A stretch of DNA of 29,956 nt from JAXJSP01 sp036310005 (lineage in GTDB: Bacteria > Bacillota > Clostridia > Oscillospirales > Acutalibacteraceae), in assembly GCA_036310005.1 (NCBI GenBank), contig JAXJSP010000034.1, forward strand, positions 1 through 29,956. The letters are read 5' to 3'. The notes under the pieces are model-generated. The model saw nothing but the letters and a program-made list of their open reading frames with translations. It had not been told where the DNA came from and ran no database searches. Positions 14,475 to 23,600 of the stretch are shown one piece after another. The first letter of the stretch is position 1; each line of letters begins with the position of its first letter. The position numbers and the translations under genes are program-made.

Positions 14475-15601
14475 AAATATTTACAAACTGTAAAATTGTA
14501 TCTGACGGAACAGTTAAAGAGGGCTACGATATAGTAGTTGACAAAGATAAAATTATTGATGTGCGCCCATCATCAGAAGTAAACGGTAAAAAAACAGATC
14601 TCGGCGGCAATTATATTGCCGCCGGTTTTATAGAACTTCATTGTCATGGCGGTGGGGGATATGAGTTTATTGATGCATCCCCTGAGGCATTTAAAGAAAT
14701 ATGCAAAATTCATGCACAACACGGAACAAGGGTAATATATCCAACAATCAGTGCTACCGATTATGATACAATTGTTCGTGTGTTGCGAACAGCACGCGAA
14801 ATTAAAAACGAATGTGATGTTGAAATACCGGGTGTTCACCTTGAAGGACCGTACTTTTCCCTCGAAATGTGCGGCGCACAGGCACCGGGTATTGTTCGGG
14901 ATATTGACCGTGAGGAGTATGAGTCGCTGCTTAGGAATTACAGCGACATAATTGCGCGATGGGACTACGCTCCCGAAATAGATAAGAATAACGCTTTTCT
15001 TAAAGCGCTAAATGAAAAGGGAATACTGCCTGCAACTGCACATTCATCCGCAGAGTATGATGACATGATTCGTGCTTTCAGCGACGGTAATCATCTTGTA
15101 ACTCATCTGTATTCTTGCACCTCAACAATAACCCGTCATCAGGGATTCAGACATCTTGGTATAATTGAGAGCGCATATTTGCTTGATGATATTTATGTCG
15201 AGGCTATTGCTGACGGTTGCCATTTGCCTTACGAATTGCTTAAAATGATTGTAAAAATCAAAGGCGCAGACCGAGTTTGTCTTATAACCGATGCGCTAAG
15301 ACCGGCAGGTATAGGCGAAAACGGTAAAGAGTACACCGATTGCCCCGTGCCTTTTGTTATAGAAGACGGAGTTGCAAAGTTGCTTGATCGTTCTGCCTTC
15401 GCCGGTAGTATTGCAACAAGTGATGTTTTACTTAAAACCGCAGTAAATGCGGGTATTGAATTAGCGGATGTTGTTAAAATGATGACGCAGACTCCCGCTG
15501 CAGTTATGGGACTTAACACAAAAGGAAAAATCGAAAAAGGCTTTGATGCTCAGTTTACTGTCTTTAATGAAAATTTACAAATAGTTGAATTAAATTATTA
15601 A
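14471..15601 (+). CDS. nagA: N-acetylglucosamine-6-phosphate deacetylase-like amidohydrolase
   Basis: The 376-residue protein has the amidohydrolase metal site: HCHGGGG (57-63), Glu125 in HLEGPY, His191 in ATAHSS, His212 in THLYS, and the catalytic Asp274 in LITDALRPAG. Order and length fit NagA, which removes acetate from GlcNAc-6-phosphate in the cytoplasm. Substrate loops differ: HLYSCTS stands where NagA has HLYNAM-type residues, and DGCHLP is near DGLHV. Another N-acetylated sugar phosphate is therefore possible. It overlaps the preceding oxidoreductase by 4 bases and ends the operon. Confidence 0.82.
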   Translation: MKIFTNCKIVSDGTVKEGYDIVVDKDKIIDVRPSSEVNGKKTDLGGNYIAAGFIELHCHGGGGYEFIDASPEAFKEICKIHAQHGTRVIYPTISATDYDTIVRVLRTAREIKNECDVEIPGVHLEGPYFSLEMCGAQAPGIVRDIDREEYESLLRNYSDIIARWDYAPEIDKNNAFLKALNEKGILPATAHSSAEYDDMIRAFSDGNHLVTHLYSCTSTITRHQGFRHLGIIESAYLLDDIYVEAIADGCHLPYELLKMIVKIKGADRVCLITDALRPAGIGENGKEYTDCPVPFVIEDGVAKLLDRSAFAGSIATSDVLLKTAVNAGIELADVVKMMTQTPAAVMGLNTKGKIEKGFDAQFTVFNENLQIVELNY

Positions 15602-15603
15602 AT

Positions 15604-15638
15604 AAACCCTGACCGTTTTATGCGGTCAGGGTTTGCTT
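15604..15638 (+). terminator. Terminator of the second sugar operon
   Basis: A 12-bp stem, AAACCCTGACCG at 15604-15615 and its complement at 15623-15634, lies 3 bases past the stop codon. The T-run after it is short. Confidence 0.8.
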
Positions 15639-15653
15639 ATTTATATGGTCAAA

Positions 15654-15682
15654 ATATTATGTGAAATAATTTCACATAATAT
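15654..15682. repeat. Perfect 14+14 palindrome between convergent genes
   Basis: ATATTATGTGAAAT (15654-15667) is followed by one base and its exact complement (15669-15682). It lies 9 bases downstream of azlD. The sequence is AT-rich with no T-run, so it is a poor terminator. A protein-binding site, or a 3' stem of the azl transcript, is possible. Confidence 0.6.
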
Positions 15683-15690
15683 AGATTGCT

Positions 15691-16026
15691 TTACACAGGT
15701 AAAACCAAAAACTGCGTAATTATCATATATAAAAGAGTGCTTATTCCAATACTTAACAGGGTGTTTCTTTTCCAGGTATGTAAAGCAATTGCAACTAAAA
15801 CACAAATCAATTCCGGTAATCCGTGATTACCTTCTAAAAAGTTAATGTTTCTTAAACAATATATTAAAAGCATGCTCATTATCGCCGGCGGTAAAACTTT
15901 TCCTAAAAAGGAGATCCATTTTGGTAATTGTTCTCCGTGGTCGAATATAATAAACGGTAGAAATCTGAGTAGTGTTGTTACTACAGACATTACGGCAATT
16001 AAAATAATAATGTATTTATTATCCAT
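15691..16026 (-). CDS. azlD: AzlD-family branched-chain amino acid exporter small subunit
   Basis: The 111-residue protein has about four hydrophobic helices and the family features TTLLRFLPFIIF near the N-terminus and VLPPAIMSMLLIYCLRN in the middle. AzlD works with AzlC to export branched-chain amino acids and analogues at the cytoplasmic membrane. The gene overlaps azlC by one base, as usual for the pair. Confidence 0.85.
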   Translation of the reverse strand: MDNKYIIILIAVMSVVTTLLRFLPFIIFDHGEQLPKWISFLGKVLPPAIMSMLLIYCLRNINFLEGNHGLPELICVLVAIALHTWKRNTLLSIGISTLLYMIITQFLVLPV

Positions 16027-16712
16027 TAGTTATCCTCTCGGCAAACAGTATTTTTCATACATAATAAAAAACATGATATTGTAATTAAAGCAGGTATCAA
16101 GAAGTTATCGGCTCCGAATAAATATAAAGCAGCGATGGTGATTATAAATCCCGATATTGCAGGAATATGGTTTTTATTTGTTTTCCACTGTTCAACTGCC
16201 ATAACTGTAAAAAGTGCAGTCATTGCAAAATCAATACCTGTTAAATCAAATGTAATTAAACTTCCGGCCACAGAACCGATAACGCATCCGGCAATCCAAT
16301 ATAATTGATTCATTAGAGTTACTGCTAAATAAAAATTCTTATCGCTTAATCCTTCGGGCATTTTACAACCGGTTAAAAGCGCGTATGTTTCATCAGTAAG
16401 TCCAAATATCAAATATATTTTTCTTATACCTGTTCCTCGATACTTTTCCAACATTGATAAACCGTAAAACAAGTGTCTGAAATTAAGCAGGAAAGTCAAT
16501 AATGCAATATGTGTTACAGAAGCCCCCGCTGTTAAAAGTTCAACAGACAGAAACTGCGCTGAACCGGCATATATGAAAAGGCTCATTAAAAATGCCCAAA
16601 CAGGACCATATCCGATTGATTGAAGCAATAATCCGAATGCAATTCCTAAAGATAAATATCCTACCATAACCGGTATCGTTTGAGGAAATACTAGTTTTAT
16701 TATACATTTCAT
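16026..16712 (-). CDS. azlC: AzlC-family branched-chain amino acid exporter large subunit
   Basis: The 228-residue protein has about seven to eight membrane helices. AzlC motifs include VMVGYLSLGIAFGLLL, FIYAGSAQFLSVELL, LLNFRHLFYGLSM and FGLTDETYALL. The ATG at 16712 is preferred because AGGAGA lies 9 bases upstream; the longer frame from 16745 has no such site. Transcribed first, azlC is coupled to azlD. There is no adjacent Lrp-type regulator. Confidence 0.87.
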   Translation of the reverse strand: MKCIIKLVFPQTIPVMVGYLSLGIAFGLLLQSIGYGPVWAFLMSLFIYAGSAQFLSVELLTAGASVTHIALLTFLLNFRHLFYGLSMLEKYRGTGIRKIYLIFGLTDETYALLTGCKMPEGLSDKNFYLAVTLMNQLYWIAGCVIGSVAGSLITFDLTGIDFAMTALFTVMAVEQWKTNKNHIPAISGFIITIAALYLFGADNFLIPALITISCFLLCMKNTVCREDN

Positions 16713-16893
16713 AATGCCAAATCTCCTGAAATTTTTAAACAGCAATAATATCAGTTTTTTATTATAAGGCTAAAACGGGCAAATTTCAAGATATGACTCT
16801 TTTGTCGGAAAGGTAGCGGTTTGCGTTATAAAAAAATAACAAAGTTAATATAAAAAGTCTTATAATATGCCATAAAATTATAGATTTTATGTA

Positions 16894-16921
16894 TTGATTT
16901 TACAGTAAAAAGTGTTAGAAT
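16894..16921 (+). promoter_or_regulatory. Possible promoter of the V-ATPase operon
   Basis: TTGATT (16894-16899) and TAGAAT (16916-16921) are 16 bases apart, about 45 bases before the first gene. The 253-base gap from 16713 is otherwise AT-rich, with several other TATAAT-like strings near 16860. The choice is tentative. Confidence 0.4.
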
Positions 16922-16965
16922 ATTAGTAATATATTTTGTATCTTATAAGTGAGGTATGATGTTTT

Positions 16966-17526
16966 ATGGAATTGAAAATTGAAGACTTAATTTCATCAAT
17001 TAAAAAGAACGGAATTGATTCTGCAAATTCTCAGTCGGAACAGATTATTTCAGAAGCAAAGAAAAAGGCTGAGGAAATAATTAATCAGGCAAATGCAGAA
17101 AAAGAAAAAATCATTGAGCAAACAAAAGCAGAAGTGGATGTTTTGCGTGAAAGTGCCAAGACCGATATTTTACAGGCAAAAAGAGATGCTGTTTTGTTAT
17201 TTGAAGAAGAAATCAAAAATAAATTTAAAAAGATACTTGAAACAGATGTAAAAAAATCAATCCAAGGTGAAACTCTTGCTGAATTGATAAAAGCGGCAAT
17301 AGGTGAAGAAAATCCGGCAGATTATTATGCGGAAGTTTCTCAGATTACCGACGGACTTAAAGCGCAACTCGCTGATGAGATTAAAAATGGTTTGGAGATT
17401 AAAATTTCTCCTGCAGTTAAGACAGGTTTCAGACTTTGTGCGCAAGACAATTCGGGCTTTTTTGATTGCTCAAACGAGGAAATTACAAATATGCTTGAAG
17501 TTTTTCTTGATGATATTGAAATATAA
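16966..17526 (+). CDS. atpE: V-type ATPase subunit E (peripheral stalk)
   Basis: The 186-residue protein starts with a long charged coiled coil (residues about 20-80, rich in Glu, Lys and Ala: EAKKKAEEIINQANAEKEK). A small globular C-terminal domain follows, ending in EVFLDDIEI. That is the usual form of V/A-type subunit E, which holds the catalytic head against the membrane part. It is first in an operon with subunits A, B, D, I and K. A separate subunit G/H partner is not encoded next to it. Confidence 0.82.
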   Translation: MELKIEDLISSIKKNGIDSANSQSEQIISEAKKKAEEIINQANAEKEKIIEQTKAEVDVLRESAKTDILQAKRDAVLLFEEEIKNKFKKILETDVKKSIQGETLAELIKAAIGEENPADYYAEVSQITDGLKAQLADEIKNGLEIKISPAVKTGFRLCAQDNSGFFDCSNEEITNMLEVFLDDIEI

Positions 17527-17537
17527 CGGTGAGATAA

Positions 17538-18059
17538 ATGGCATCATATTTTTATTTAATGTCCGGTTTACCGATGTTGAAAGCAAACGGAGAAATGCCT
17601 ATAAAATATCATGAGTTTCTTAGTTGCTGCGAAAAAAATGTTAGTGCATCAAAATACGATTTGCTTAAAGAACTGTCGGTAAATTCAACACAAGGTCCCC
17701 TTGTTAAAGAGTGGGCGGAGTTTTATCGTAAATTTAACGATGAACTCGCGTTTCAAAGAAATAAAAAACTCGGTCATCAGCAAAATCAATATTTTGATAA
17801 GGATGATGACGCTTCAAAAGTTATTTCTGTTGCAATTTCAGATAACAATCCTCTTAATGCTGAATTGACGTTGCTGTCATTTTTGTTTAATAAACTTGAT
17901 GATTTAATCGGCACTCATGTCTTTGACGATTATGCGCTTTTCGGCTATGCATTGAAGTTGAAACTTTTGGAGAGAAAAACCGTTTTCAATACTGAAATCG
18001 GCAAATCAGAACTTGACAGACTTGTTAAAAAAATTGAAGAACAAATTGCAAAGATTTAA
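17538..18059 (+). CDS. DUF2764-type V-ATPase-operon protein
   Basis: The 173-residue protein lies 11 bases after subunit E and starts ASYFYLMSGLPML, the pattern of DUF2764 proteins. These occupy the same place in V-ATPase operons of spirochaetes, chlamydiae and Bacteroidetes. It is helical and soluble, with no membrane segment. Canonical subunit C, which links rotor and membrane ring, is missing from the operon. DUF2764 may replace it, but that is inference. Confidence 0.72.
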   Translation: MASYFYLMSGLPMLKANGEMPIKYHEFLSCCEKNVSASKYDLLKELSVNSTQGPLVKEWAEFYRKFNDELAFQRNKKLGHQQNQYFDKDDDASKVISVAISDNNPLNAELTLLSFLFNKLDDLIGTHVFDDYALFGYALKLKLLERKTVFNTEIGKSELDRLVKKIEEQIAKI

Positions 18060-18087
18060 CAAGAATGATTACAATAGGAGAATTATG

Positions 18088-19821
18088 ATGGAAAATTGTG
18101 TTACCGGTTCAGTAACCGGTGTAAACGGAAACCTCGTCTTTGTTAAAGTTGACGGTTCAATAAAGAAAAACGAAGTAGGTTATATCGTTGTTGGTGATAA
18201 AAAGTTAAAAGGTGAAATCATCAGAGTAAATAACGGAATTGCAAGTATGCAAATTTATGAGATGACAGAGGGCATCAAAGTCGGCGATAAAGTTGAGTTT
18301 ACTAATGAACTTATGAGCGTTAAACTCGGTCCCGGACTTTTATCAAGAGTCTTTGACGGACTTCAGAATCCGCTTCCCGAACTTGCTGAACAATGCGGTT
18401 TCTTCCTTGAAAGAGGAATATATTTGGATGCTGTTCCCGATAAAGATTGGGAGTTTACTCCAAGCGTTTGTGTCGGTGATAAAGTTAGAATTGCCGACAC
18501 TGTCGGTACAGTATCGGAGGGACTTTTTAATCATAAAATAATGGTTCCCTTTGATTTGGATGATGTAGAATGGACAGTCGAAAGCATTGTTGAAAAAGGC
18601 ACATATAATGTCAATGATACAATCGCTGTACTCAAAGATGATAACGGTAACTCAAAAAACCTTTCGATGGTATTTTCATGGCCAATTAAAAAAGCAATAC
18701 AATGTTATGATAAAAGGCTTATGCCCGATGAACCGCTTATTACAAAAATTCGTTGTATTGATACTTTTTTACCGGTTGCTAAGGGCGGTACATTTTGCGT
18801 TCCCGGACCTTTCGGTGCAGGAAAAACCGTTTTACAGCACATGGAAGCAAAAAATACCGACGTTGATATTGTTATTGTTGCCGCTTGCGGAGAGCGTGCC
18901 GGTGAAGTTGTTGAAATATTAAAAGAATTCCCCGAACTTACCGATCCGCGTACGGGACGCTCTTTAATGGAAAGAACAATTATTATTTGCAACACTTCAT
19001 CTATGCCTGTTGCCTCGCGTGAGGCGTCTGTTTATACTGCTATCACTCTTGCAGAGTATTACAGACAAATGGGACTCGATGTTCTTATGCTTGCAGATTC
19101 TACATCTCGCTGGGCTCAAGCGCTTCGTGAAATGAGCGGTCGACTTGAGGAAATTCCGGGTGATGAGGCATTCCCGGCATATCTTGAATCGGTTATCGCA
19201 AGTTTTTATGAACGCGCAGGTAAAGTAAAGCTTAAATCGGGAGAAGTAGCGTCTGTTACTATCGGCGGCACAGTTTCTCCTGCCGGCGGTAACTTTGAAG
19301 AACCTGTAACACAGGCAACACTTAAAGTTGTAGGTGCATTTCACGGACTTTCTCGTGAACGCTCTGATGCAAGAAAATATCCCGCCATTCATCCTATTGA
19401 CTCATGGTCTAAATATCAAGGTATAATTGATATGGATAAGGTTAATTTTGCAAGAGATGTTTTAGTCAGAGGTACCGAAATTAATCAGATGATGATGGTT
19501 GTCGGTGAAGAAGGTACTTCAACAGAAGATTACATCACATATCAAAAAGGCGATTTTCTTGATGCTGTTTATTTACAGCAAGATTCTTTTGATCCCGTCG
19601 ATGTAGCGTGCTCGACACAAAGACAAAAACGCGTGTTCGATTTGGTGTATTCAATAATTAAAACCGATTTTTCGTTTGAAACTAAAAATGAAATTCGTCT
19701 GTTTTTCAATCAGTTAAGACAAGAATTTCTTGATTGGCATGTAATTGAGTTTGATACTCCTGAATTTGATAAACAGGAACAGATTATAAAAGATTATGTT
19801 AATCAAAGAGTCTTGAAATAA
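18088..19821 (+). CDS. atpA: V-type ATPase catalytic subunit A
   Basis: The 577-residue protein has the Walker A loop GPFGAGKTV at about residues 240-248 and the A-subunit non-homologous insertion before it. ERAGE follows, and the catalytic region MLADSTSRWAQALREMSGRLEE. It hydrolyses ATP in the head complex. Tandem ATGs at 18085 and 18088 follow AGGAG (18076-18080); 18088 gives the better spacing. The longer frame from 18013 overlaps the previous gene and is unlikely. No disabling change is seen. Confidence 0.93.
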   Translation: MENCVTGSVTGVNGNLVFVKVDGSIKKNEVGYIVVGDKKLKGEIIRVNNGIASMQIYEMTEGIKVGDKVEFTNELMSVKLGPGLLSRVFDGLQNPLPELAEQCGFFLERGIYLDAVPDKDWEFTPSVCVGDKVRIADTVGTVSEGLFNHKIMVPFDLDDVEWTVESIVEKGTYNVNDTIAVLKDDNGNSKNLSMVFSWPIKKAIQCYDKRLMPDEPLITKIRCIDTFLPVAKGGTFCVPGPFGAGKTVLQHMEAKNTDVDIVIVAACGERAGEVVEILKEFPELTDPRTGRSLMERTIIICNTSSMPVASREASVYTAITLAEYYRQMGLDVLMLADSTSRWAQALREMSGRLEEIPGDEAFPAYLESVIASFYERAGKVKLKSGEVASVTIGGTVSPAGGNFEEPVTQATLKVVGAFHGLSRERSDARKYPAIHPIDSWSKYQGIIDMDKVNFARDVLVRGTEINQMMMVVGEEGTSTEDYITYQKGDFLDAVYLQQDSFDPVDVACSTQRQKRVFDLVYSIIKTDFSFETKNEIRLFFNQLRQEFLDWHVIEFDTPEFDKQEQIIKDYVNQRVLK

Positions 19822-19834
19822 GGAGGTGCCTTAA

Positions 19835-21133
19835 ATGCAAAAGATTTACACAAAAATCGAATCTATTGTCGGTAACGTTGTAGCAGTCAGAGCAGACGGT
19901 GTCAGAAACGGTGACCTAGCTATGGTTGGAAAAAGTTTGGCAAACGTAATTAAACTTGACAATGACCTTGTGTTTTTACAGGTTTTTTCCGGCACTCAAG
20001 GTATTTCCACAACCGATTCGGTAAAATTTTTAAACAGACCTATGATGGTTTCGTATTCAGATAATTTATTAGGCAGAGTATTTAACGGCGCAGGTGTTCC
20101 GCGAGATAATGGGCCTGAACTTTCCGATAATATGATTCCGATTTCGGGACATTCGGCTAACCCTGCAAAAAGAATTGTACCTAAAAAGATGATTAGAACT
20201 GGTATTCCGATGATTGATGTTTTTAACACTCTGGTCGAAAGTCAAAAACTTCCGATTTTCTCAGCGTCGGGCGAACCTTATAATGAACTTCTTGCAAGAA
20301 TTGCTATGCAGGCCGAAGTAGATATTATCGTTTTAGGCGGTATGGGACTAAAATATGATGACTATTTGTTCTTTAAAGATACTCTTGAAAAGAACGGTGC
20401 GATGGGACATACGGTAATGTTTATTCATACTGCATCCGATCCTACAGTAGAATGTACTCTTGTACCTGATATGTCACTTGCAGTTGCTGAAAAATTTGCA
20501 CTTGACGGAAAAAAAGTTCTTGTTTTATTAACAGATATGACGAACTACGCCGATGCACAAAAAGAAACAGCAATCACAATGGAACAGGTACCGTCAAACA
20601 GAGGTTATCCCGGTGATTTATACAGTTGCCTTGCGGCTCGTTATGAAAAAGCGGTTGCTTTTGAAGGTTTAGGTTCTATAACAATTTTGTCCGTAACTAC
20701 TATGCCGGGTGATGATGTAACACATCCTGTTCCGGATAATACCGGTTATATTACAGAAGGTCAGTATTATTTAAAACAAGGAAGAATTGAACCTTTCGGC
20801 TCGCTTTCAAGATTAAAACAAAATGTTAACGGTACTACAAGAAACGACCACCGCGCACTTATGGATGCCATGATTAAACTTTACAGCTCATATAAAGAAA
20901 GTTTAGAGAAAAAGTCAATGGGATTTTTAATGAGTGAATGGGACGAAAAGCTCTTGAAATACGGTGAACTTTTTGAAACTAAACTTATGGATTTGTCTGT
21001 AAATATCCCGCTTGAAGAAGCGTTGGATATCGGATGGGAAATTTTGGCTGAATGTTTTGAACCTAATGAAACCGGTCTTAAAACAAACCTTATTGAAGAA
21101 AGATGGCCAAAAAAGACCGATTTAAAGGTGTAA
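19835..21133 (+). CDS. atpB: V-type ATPase regulatory subunit B
   Basis: The 432-residue protein has the degenerate P-loop region SASGEPYNELLARIA near 142-156, as normal for the non-catalytic subunit. It also has MVMFIHTASDPTVE and VLLTDMTNYADAQKE. GNRGYPGDLYS-type family residues appear as SNRGYPGDLYS. It alternates with subunit A in the hexamer. A strong AAGGAGGTG site lies 13 bases after the subunit A stop. Length is near the low end of the family (430-480). Confidence 0.93.
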   Translation: MQKIYTKIESIVGNVVAVRADGVRNGDLAMVGKSLANVIKLDNDLVFLQVFSGTQGISTTDSVKFLNRPMMVSYSDNLLGRVFNGAGVPRDNGPELSDNMIPISGHSANPAKRIVPKKMIRTGIPMIDVFNTLVESQKLPIFSASGEPYNELLARIAMQAEVDIIVLGGMGLKYDDYLFFKDTLEKNGAMGHTVMFIHTASDPTVECTLVPDMSLAVAEKFALDGKKVLVLLTDMTNYADAQKETAITMEQVPSNRGYPGDLYSCLAARYEKAVAFEGLGSITILSVTTMPGDDVTHPVPDNTGYITEGQYYLKQGRIEPFGSLSRLKQNVNGTTRNDHRALMDAMIKLYSSYKESLEKKSMGFLMSEWDEKLLKYGELFETKLMDLSVNIPLEEALDIGWEILAECFEPNETGLKTNLIEERWPKKTDLKV

Positions 21134-21137
21134 GAAT

Positions 21138-21755
21138 ATGGCATCTGTAAAACTTACTAAAAATGAGTTGAAGGTGCAAAAGGACAAACTCAAACAGTTC
21201 GAAAGATATCTTCCTACGCTTGAACTTAAAATGCAGCAACTTCAAAGTGTTATGATGAAGATTACTGTTGAACTGCAGAATAAAGAGCAGGAAATAGCTG
21301 CGTTGATTGACGGTCTTGACGATTGGGTTGCGGTTTTTGCCGAGAACGCTTTGTTTTGTGAGGACAAGAAAATCGAAAATCTTGTTAAACCGCTAAATGT
21401 TATATATACCGAAGAAAACATAGCGGGTGTTGTTGTTCCTGTGTTTAAAGAGTTGACCTTTGAAGAAATCAACTATGATATTTCAGACTATCCTTTATGG
21501 GTTGATGAGGCGATATTTAAAATCAGAGATATTGCCCGACTTAAGATGTTGCTGAAAACACTTAGAATTCAAAACGAATTGCTTGGAAAAGAACTGCGAT
21601 TTACCTCGCAGCGGGTAAATTTGTTTGAAAAGGTTAAAATCCCCGAGGCAAAGAAAAATATTCGAGAAATCGGTATTTATCTGGGCGACCAGCAAACAAG
21701 TGCAGTAGTAAGGGGTAAAATAGCAAAGAAAAAGCGACAGGAGGATAAATTATGA
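21138..21755 (+). CDS. atpD: V-type ATPase subunit D (rotor axle)
   Basis: The 205-residue protein is almost wholly helical. An N-terminal coiled coil (VKLTKNELKVQKDKLKQFE) and a C-terminal one (RIQNELLGKELRFTSQRVNLFEKVKIPEAK) match the two long helices of the central shaft. Conserved VNLFEKVKIPEAK-type residues identify it clearly. It starts 4 bases after subunit B and overlaps subunit I by 4 bases. Subunit F, its usual partner, is not present. Confidence 0.88.
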   Translation: MASVKLTKNELKVQKDKLKQFERYLPTLELKMQQLQSVMMKITVELQNKEQEIAALIDGLDDWVAVFAENALFCEDKKIENLVKPLNVIYTEENIAGVVVPVFKELTFEEINYDISDYPLWVDEAIFKIRDIARLKMLLKTLRIQNELLGKELRFTSQRVNLFEKVKIPEAKKNIREIGIYLGDQQTSAVVRGKIAKKKRQEDKL

Positions 21756-23581
21756 TTGAAAAAATGAATTTAGCCTATATCGTCGCTTTAGAGCAAAATA
21801 AAGACGAAATGATTAGCGCACTTCGTGATTTAGGAGTTGTGCATATAAGTCAAAAAGCAAATGCGGATGAAAAGATTACAAACAGATTTTTGCTTTTGCA
21901 AAAACTGATGTCGCAACTTTCAGATTACGCACCAAAGAAAAATATTAATACTGACATACTTGATGATGCAGAGTTTGAAGAACTGTTTGTTAAAACCAAA
22001 GAAGCATTAGAAAGAAAAACTGAACTTGAAAATATAATTTCATCAAAACGACTTTTGATTGATAAATTGAGGGCGTGGGGTGATTTTGCTCCGCAACAAG
22101 TAAAAAATCTTTCAGATGTCGGTGTAGATTTTCATTTTTACCGAATTGATAAAAAAGAATTAAAAAGAATTTCTGAAAATGAAAACATCAAATACATTAA
22201 GTTAGCTCCTGTTGATAAAATGGACACAATCGCTGTTTTAGGCAATCATTCAGACGAGATTAATGCTGTTGAATTTACACTTCCCGAAAAGGGAATAAGC
22301 GAACTTGAAAGTGATATAAATGTCTGCAACGAAGAACTTTCTTTAATTGTAAATACGCTTCATAAATCTGCAGAACAACTTGAAAGTTATAAAGCGCAAA
22401 TAATCAAAAGTCAAAATGATGCAGAGTTTTCATCAGTAAAAAACACAGCAAAAGTTCAGGATGAACTTGTATGGATAAAAGGATATTTTCCGATAAGTGA
22501 TACTGAAAACTTTGTTAGTTTTGCGAAAAATAACGGATGGGCATATCTATATGAAACTGTTGAAGTTGATGACGGTTTTGTGCCTACAAAGGTGAAATAC
22601 AATAAATTAACTTCTTTAATGAAACCAATTTTTGATATTTTGGGTACAGTACCCGGTTACGGTGAATACGATATTTCATTTTGTTTTTTATTGTTTTTTA
22701 CTTTGTTTTTTGCGATGATAATCGGCGATGCGGGTTACGGAATAATTTTCTTAATTATTGCTGCTGTATTGACAATTAAAGGTAAAAAGTTTACAAATGC
22801 GACCTTGCTTCTTACCGTATTGTCCGTTGCTACTGTTTTTTGGGGTTCTGTAACCGGTACCTGGTTCGGCCTTGAAGCAGCGATGAAAGTACCGTTTTTA
22901 AAGTCGCTTGTTATACCGAGTTTTGCAAACTATCCGCAGTACTTCGGTATGGAAACAACTGCTGTTCAAAACAGCGTTATGAAATTCTGTTTTAGTATCG
23001 GTGTTATTCAGTTATCACTTGCTTGTGTTATGAATATTAGCCGAAAGATAGTAAAAAAAGATTTGAGTATGCTCGCAGACTTTGGCTGGCTATTATCAAT
23101 ATTTGCACTGTATTTTATGGTGCTTTTCCTTGTAATAAATCAACCTGTAAATCTAACTTTAGTAGCAATTTTTGTTTTTATCGGATTTTTACTTGTTGTA
23201 CTTTTTGGTGGTATGAGCCCCGATAAAACTTTCGTGCAAGGACTAAAATCCGGACTTTCCGATACATTTACCGTGTTTCTTAACACAATCAGTGCCTTCG
23301 GTAATGTTATGAGTTATATTAGATTGTTTGCTGTAGGAATGGCTTCACTTGCAATCGCACAAAGTTTTAATGATATGTCATCTGGCTTTAGTGGTCCTAT
23401 GATTATTGTTGGTATAATTATTGCGATTGTCGGACATTTGATGAATATAGTTATGGGTTTGCTTTCTGTTGTTGTTCACGGTGTCAGACTTAACTTGCTT
23501 GAGTTTTCCGGACAACTTGGTATGGAATGGTCCGGAAAAGTCTATGAACCGTTCAAAAAACTTAAATCAATGAAAAAATAA
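21752..23581 (+). CDS. atpI: V-type ATPase subunit I (membrane stator, a-subunit)
   Basis: The 609-residue protein has a soluble N-terminal half of about 305 residues with coiled coils. The membrane half has about seven to eight helices from roughly residue 307 on. GDAGYGIIFLIIAAVL and MSYIRLFAVGMASLAIA are family motifs, and Arg524 in SYIRLF is the expected ion-channel arginine facing the rotor carboxylate. It forms the ion half-channels with the K ring. The start overlaps subunit D, with GGAGG just upstream. Confidence 0.92.
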   Translation: MIEKMNLAYIVALEQNKDEMISALRDLGVVHISQKANADEKITNRFLLLQKLMSQLSDYAPKKNINTDILDDAEFEELFVKTKEALERKTELENIISSKRLLIDKLRAWGDFAPQQVKNLSDVGVDFHFYRIDKKELKRISENENIKYIKLAPVDKMDTIAVLGNHSDEINAVEFTLPEKGISELESDINVCNEELSLIVNTLHKSAEQLESYKAQIIKSQNDAEFSSVKNTAKVQDELVWIKGYFPISDTENFVSFAKNNGWAYLYETVEVDDGFVPTKVKYNKLTSLMKPIFDILGTVPGYGEYDISFCFLLFFTLFFAMIIGDAGYGIIFLIIAAVLTIKGKKFTNATLLLTVLSVATVFWGSVTGTWFGLEAAMKVPFLKSLVIPSFANYPQYFGMETTAVQNSVMKFCFSIGVIQLSLACVMNISRKIVKKDLSMLADFGWLLSIFALYFMVLFLVINQPVNLTLVAIFVFIGFLLVVLFGGMSPDKTFVQGLKSGLSDTFTVFLNTISAFGNVMSYIRLFAVGMASLAIAQSFNDMSSGFSGPMIIVGIIIAIVGHLMNIVMGLLSVVVHGVRLNLLEFSGQLGMEWSGKVYEPFKKLKSMKK

Positions 23582-23600
23582 TTTCAAAGGAGAAATAATT

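Noticed and set aside
15659..15677. Crp-type operator
   Set aside because: The TGTGA and TCACA halves are 7 rather than 6 bases apart and no promoter lies next to it.
18013..18087. N-terminal extension of V-ATPase subunit A
   Set aside because: It overlaps the DUF2764 gene and precedes the AGGAG site; the family start is at 18085 or 18088.
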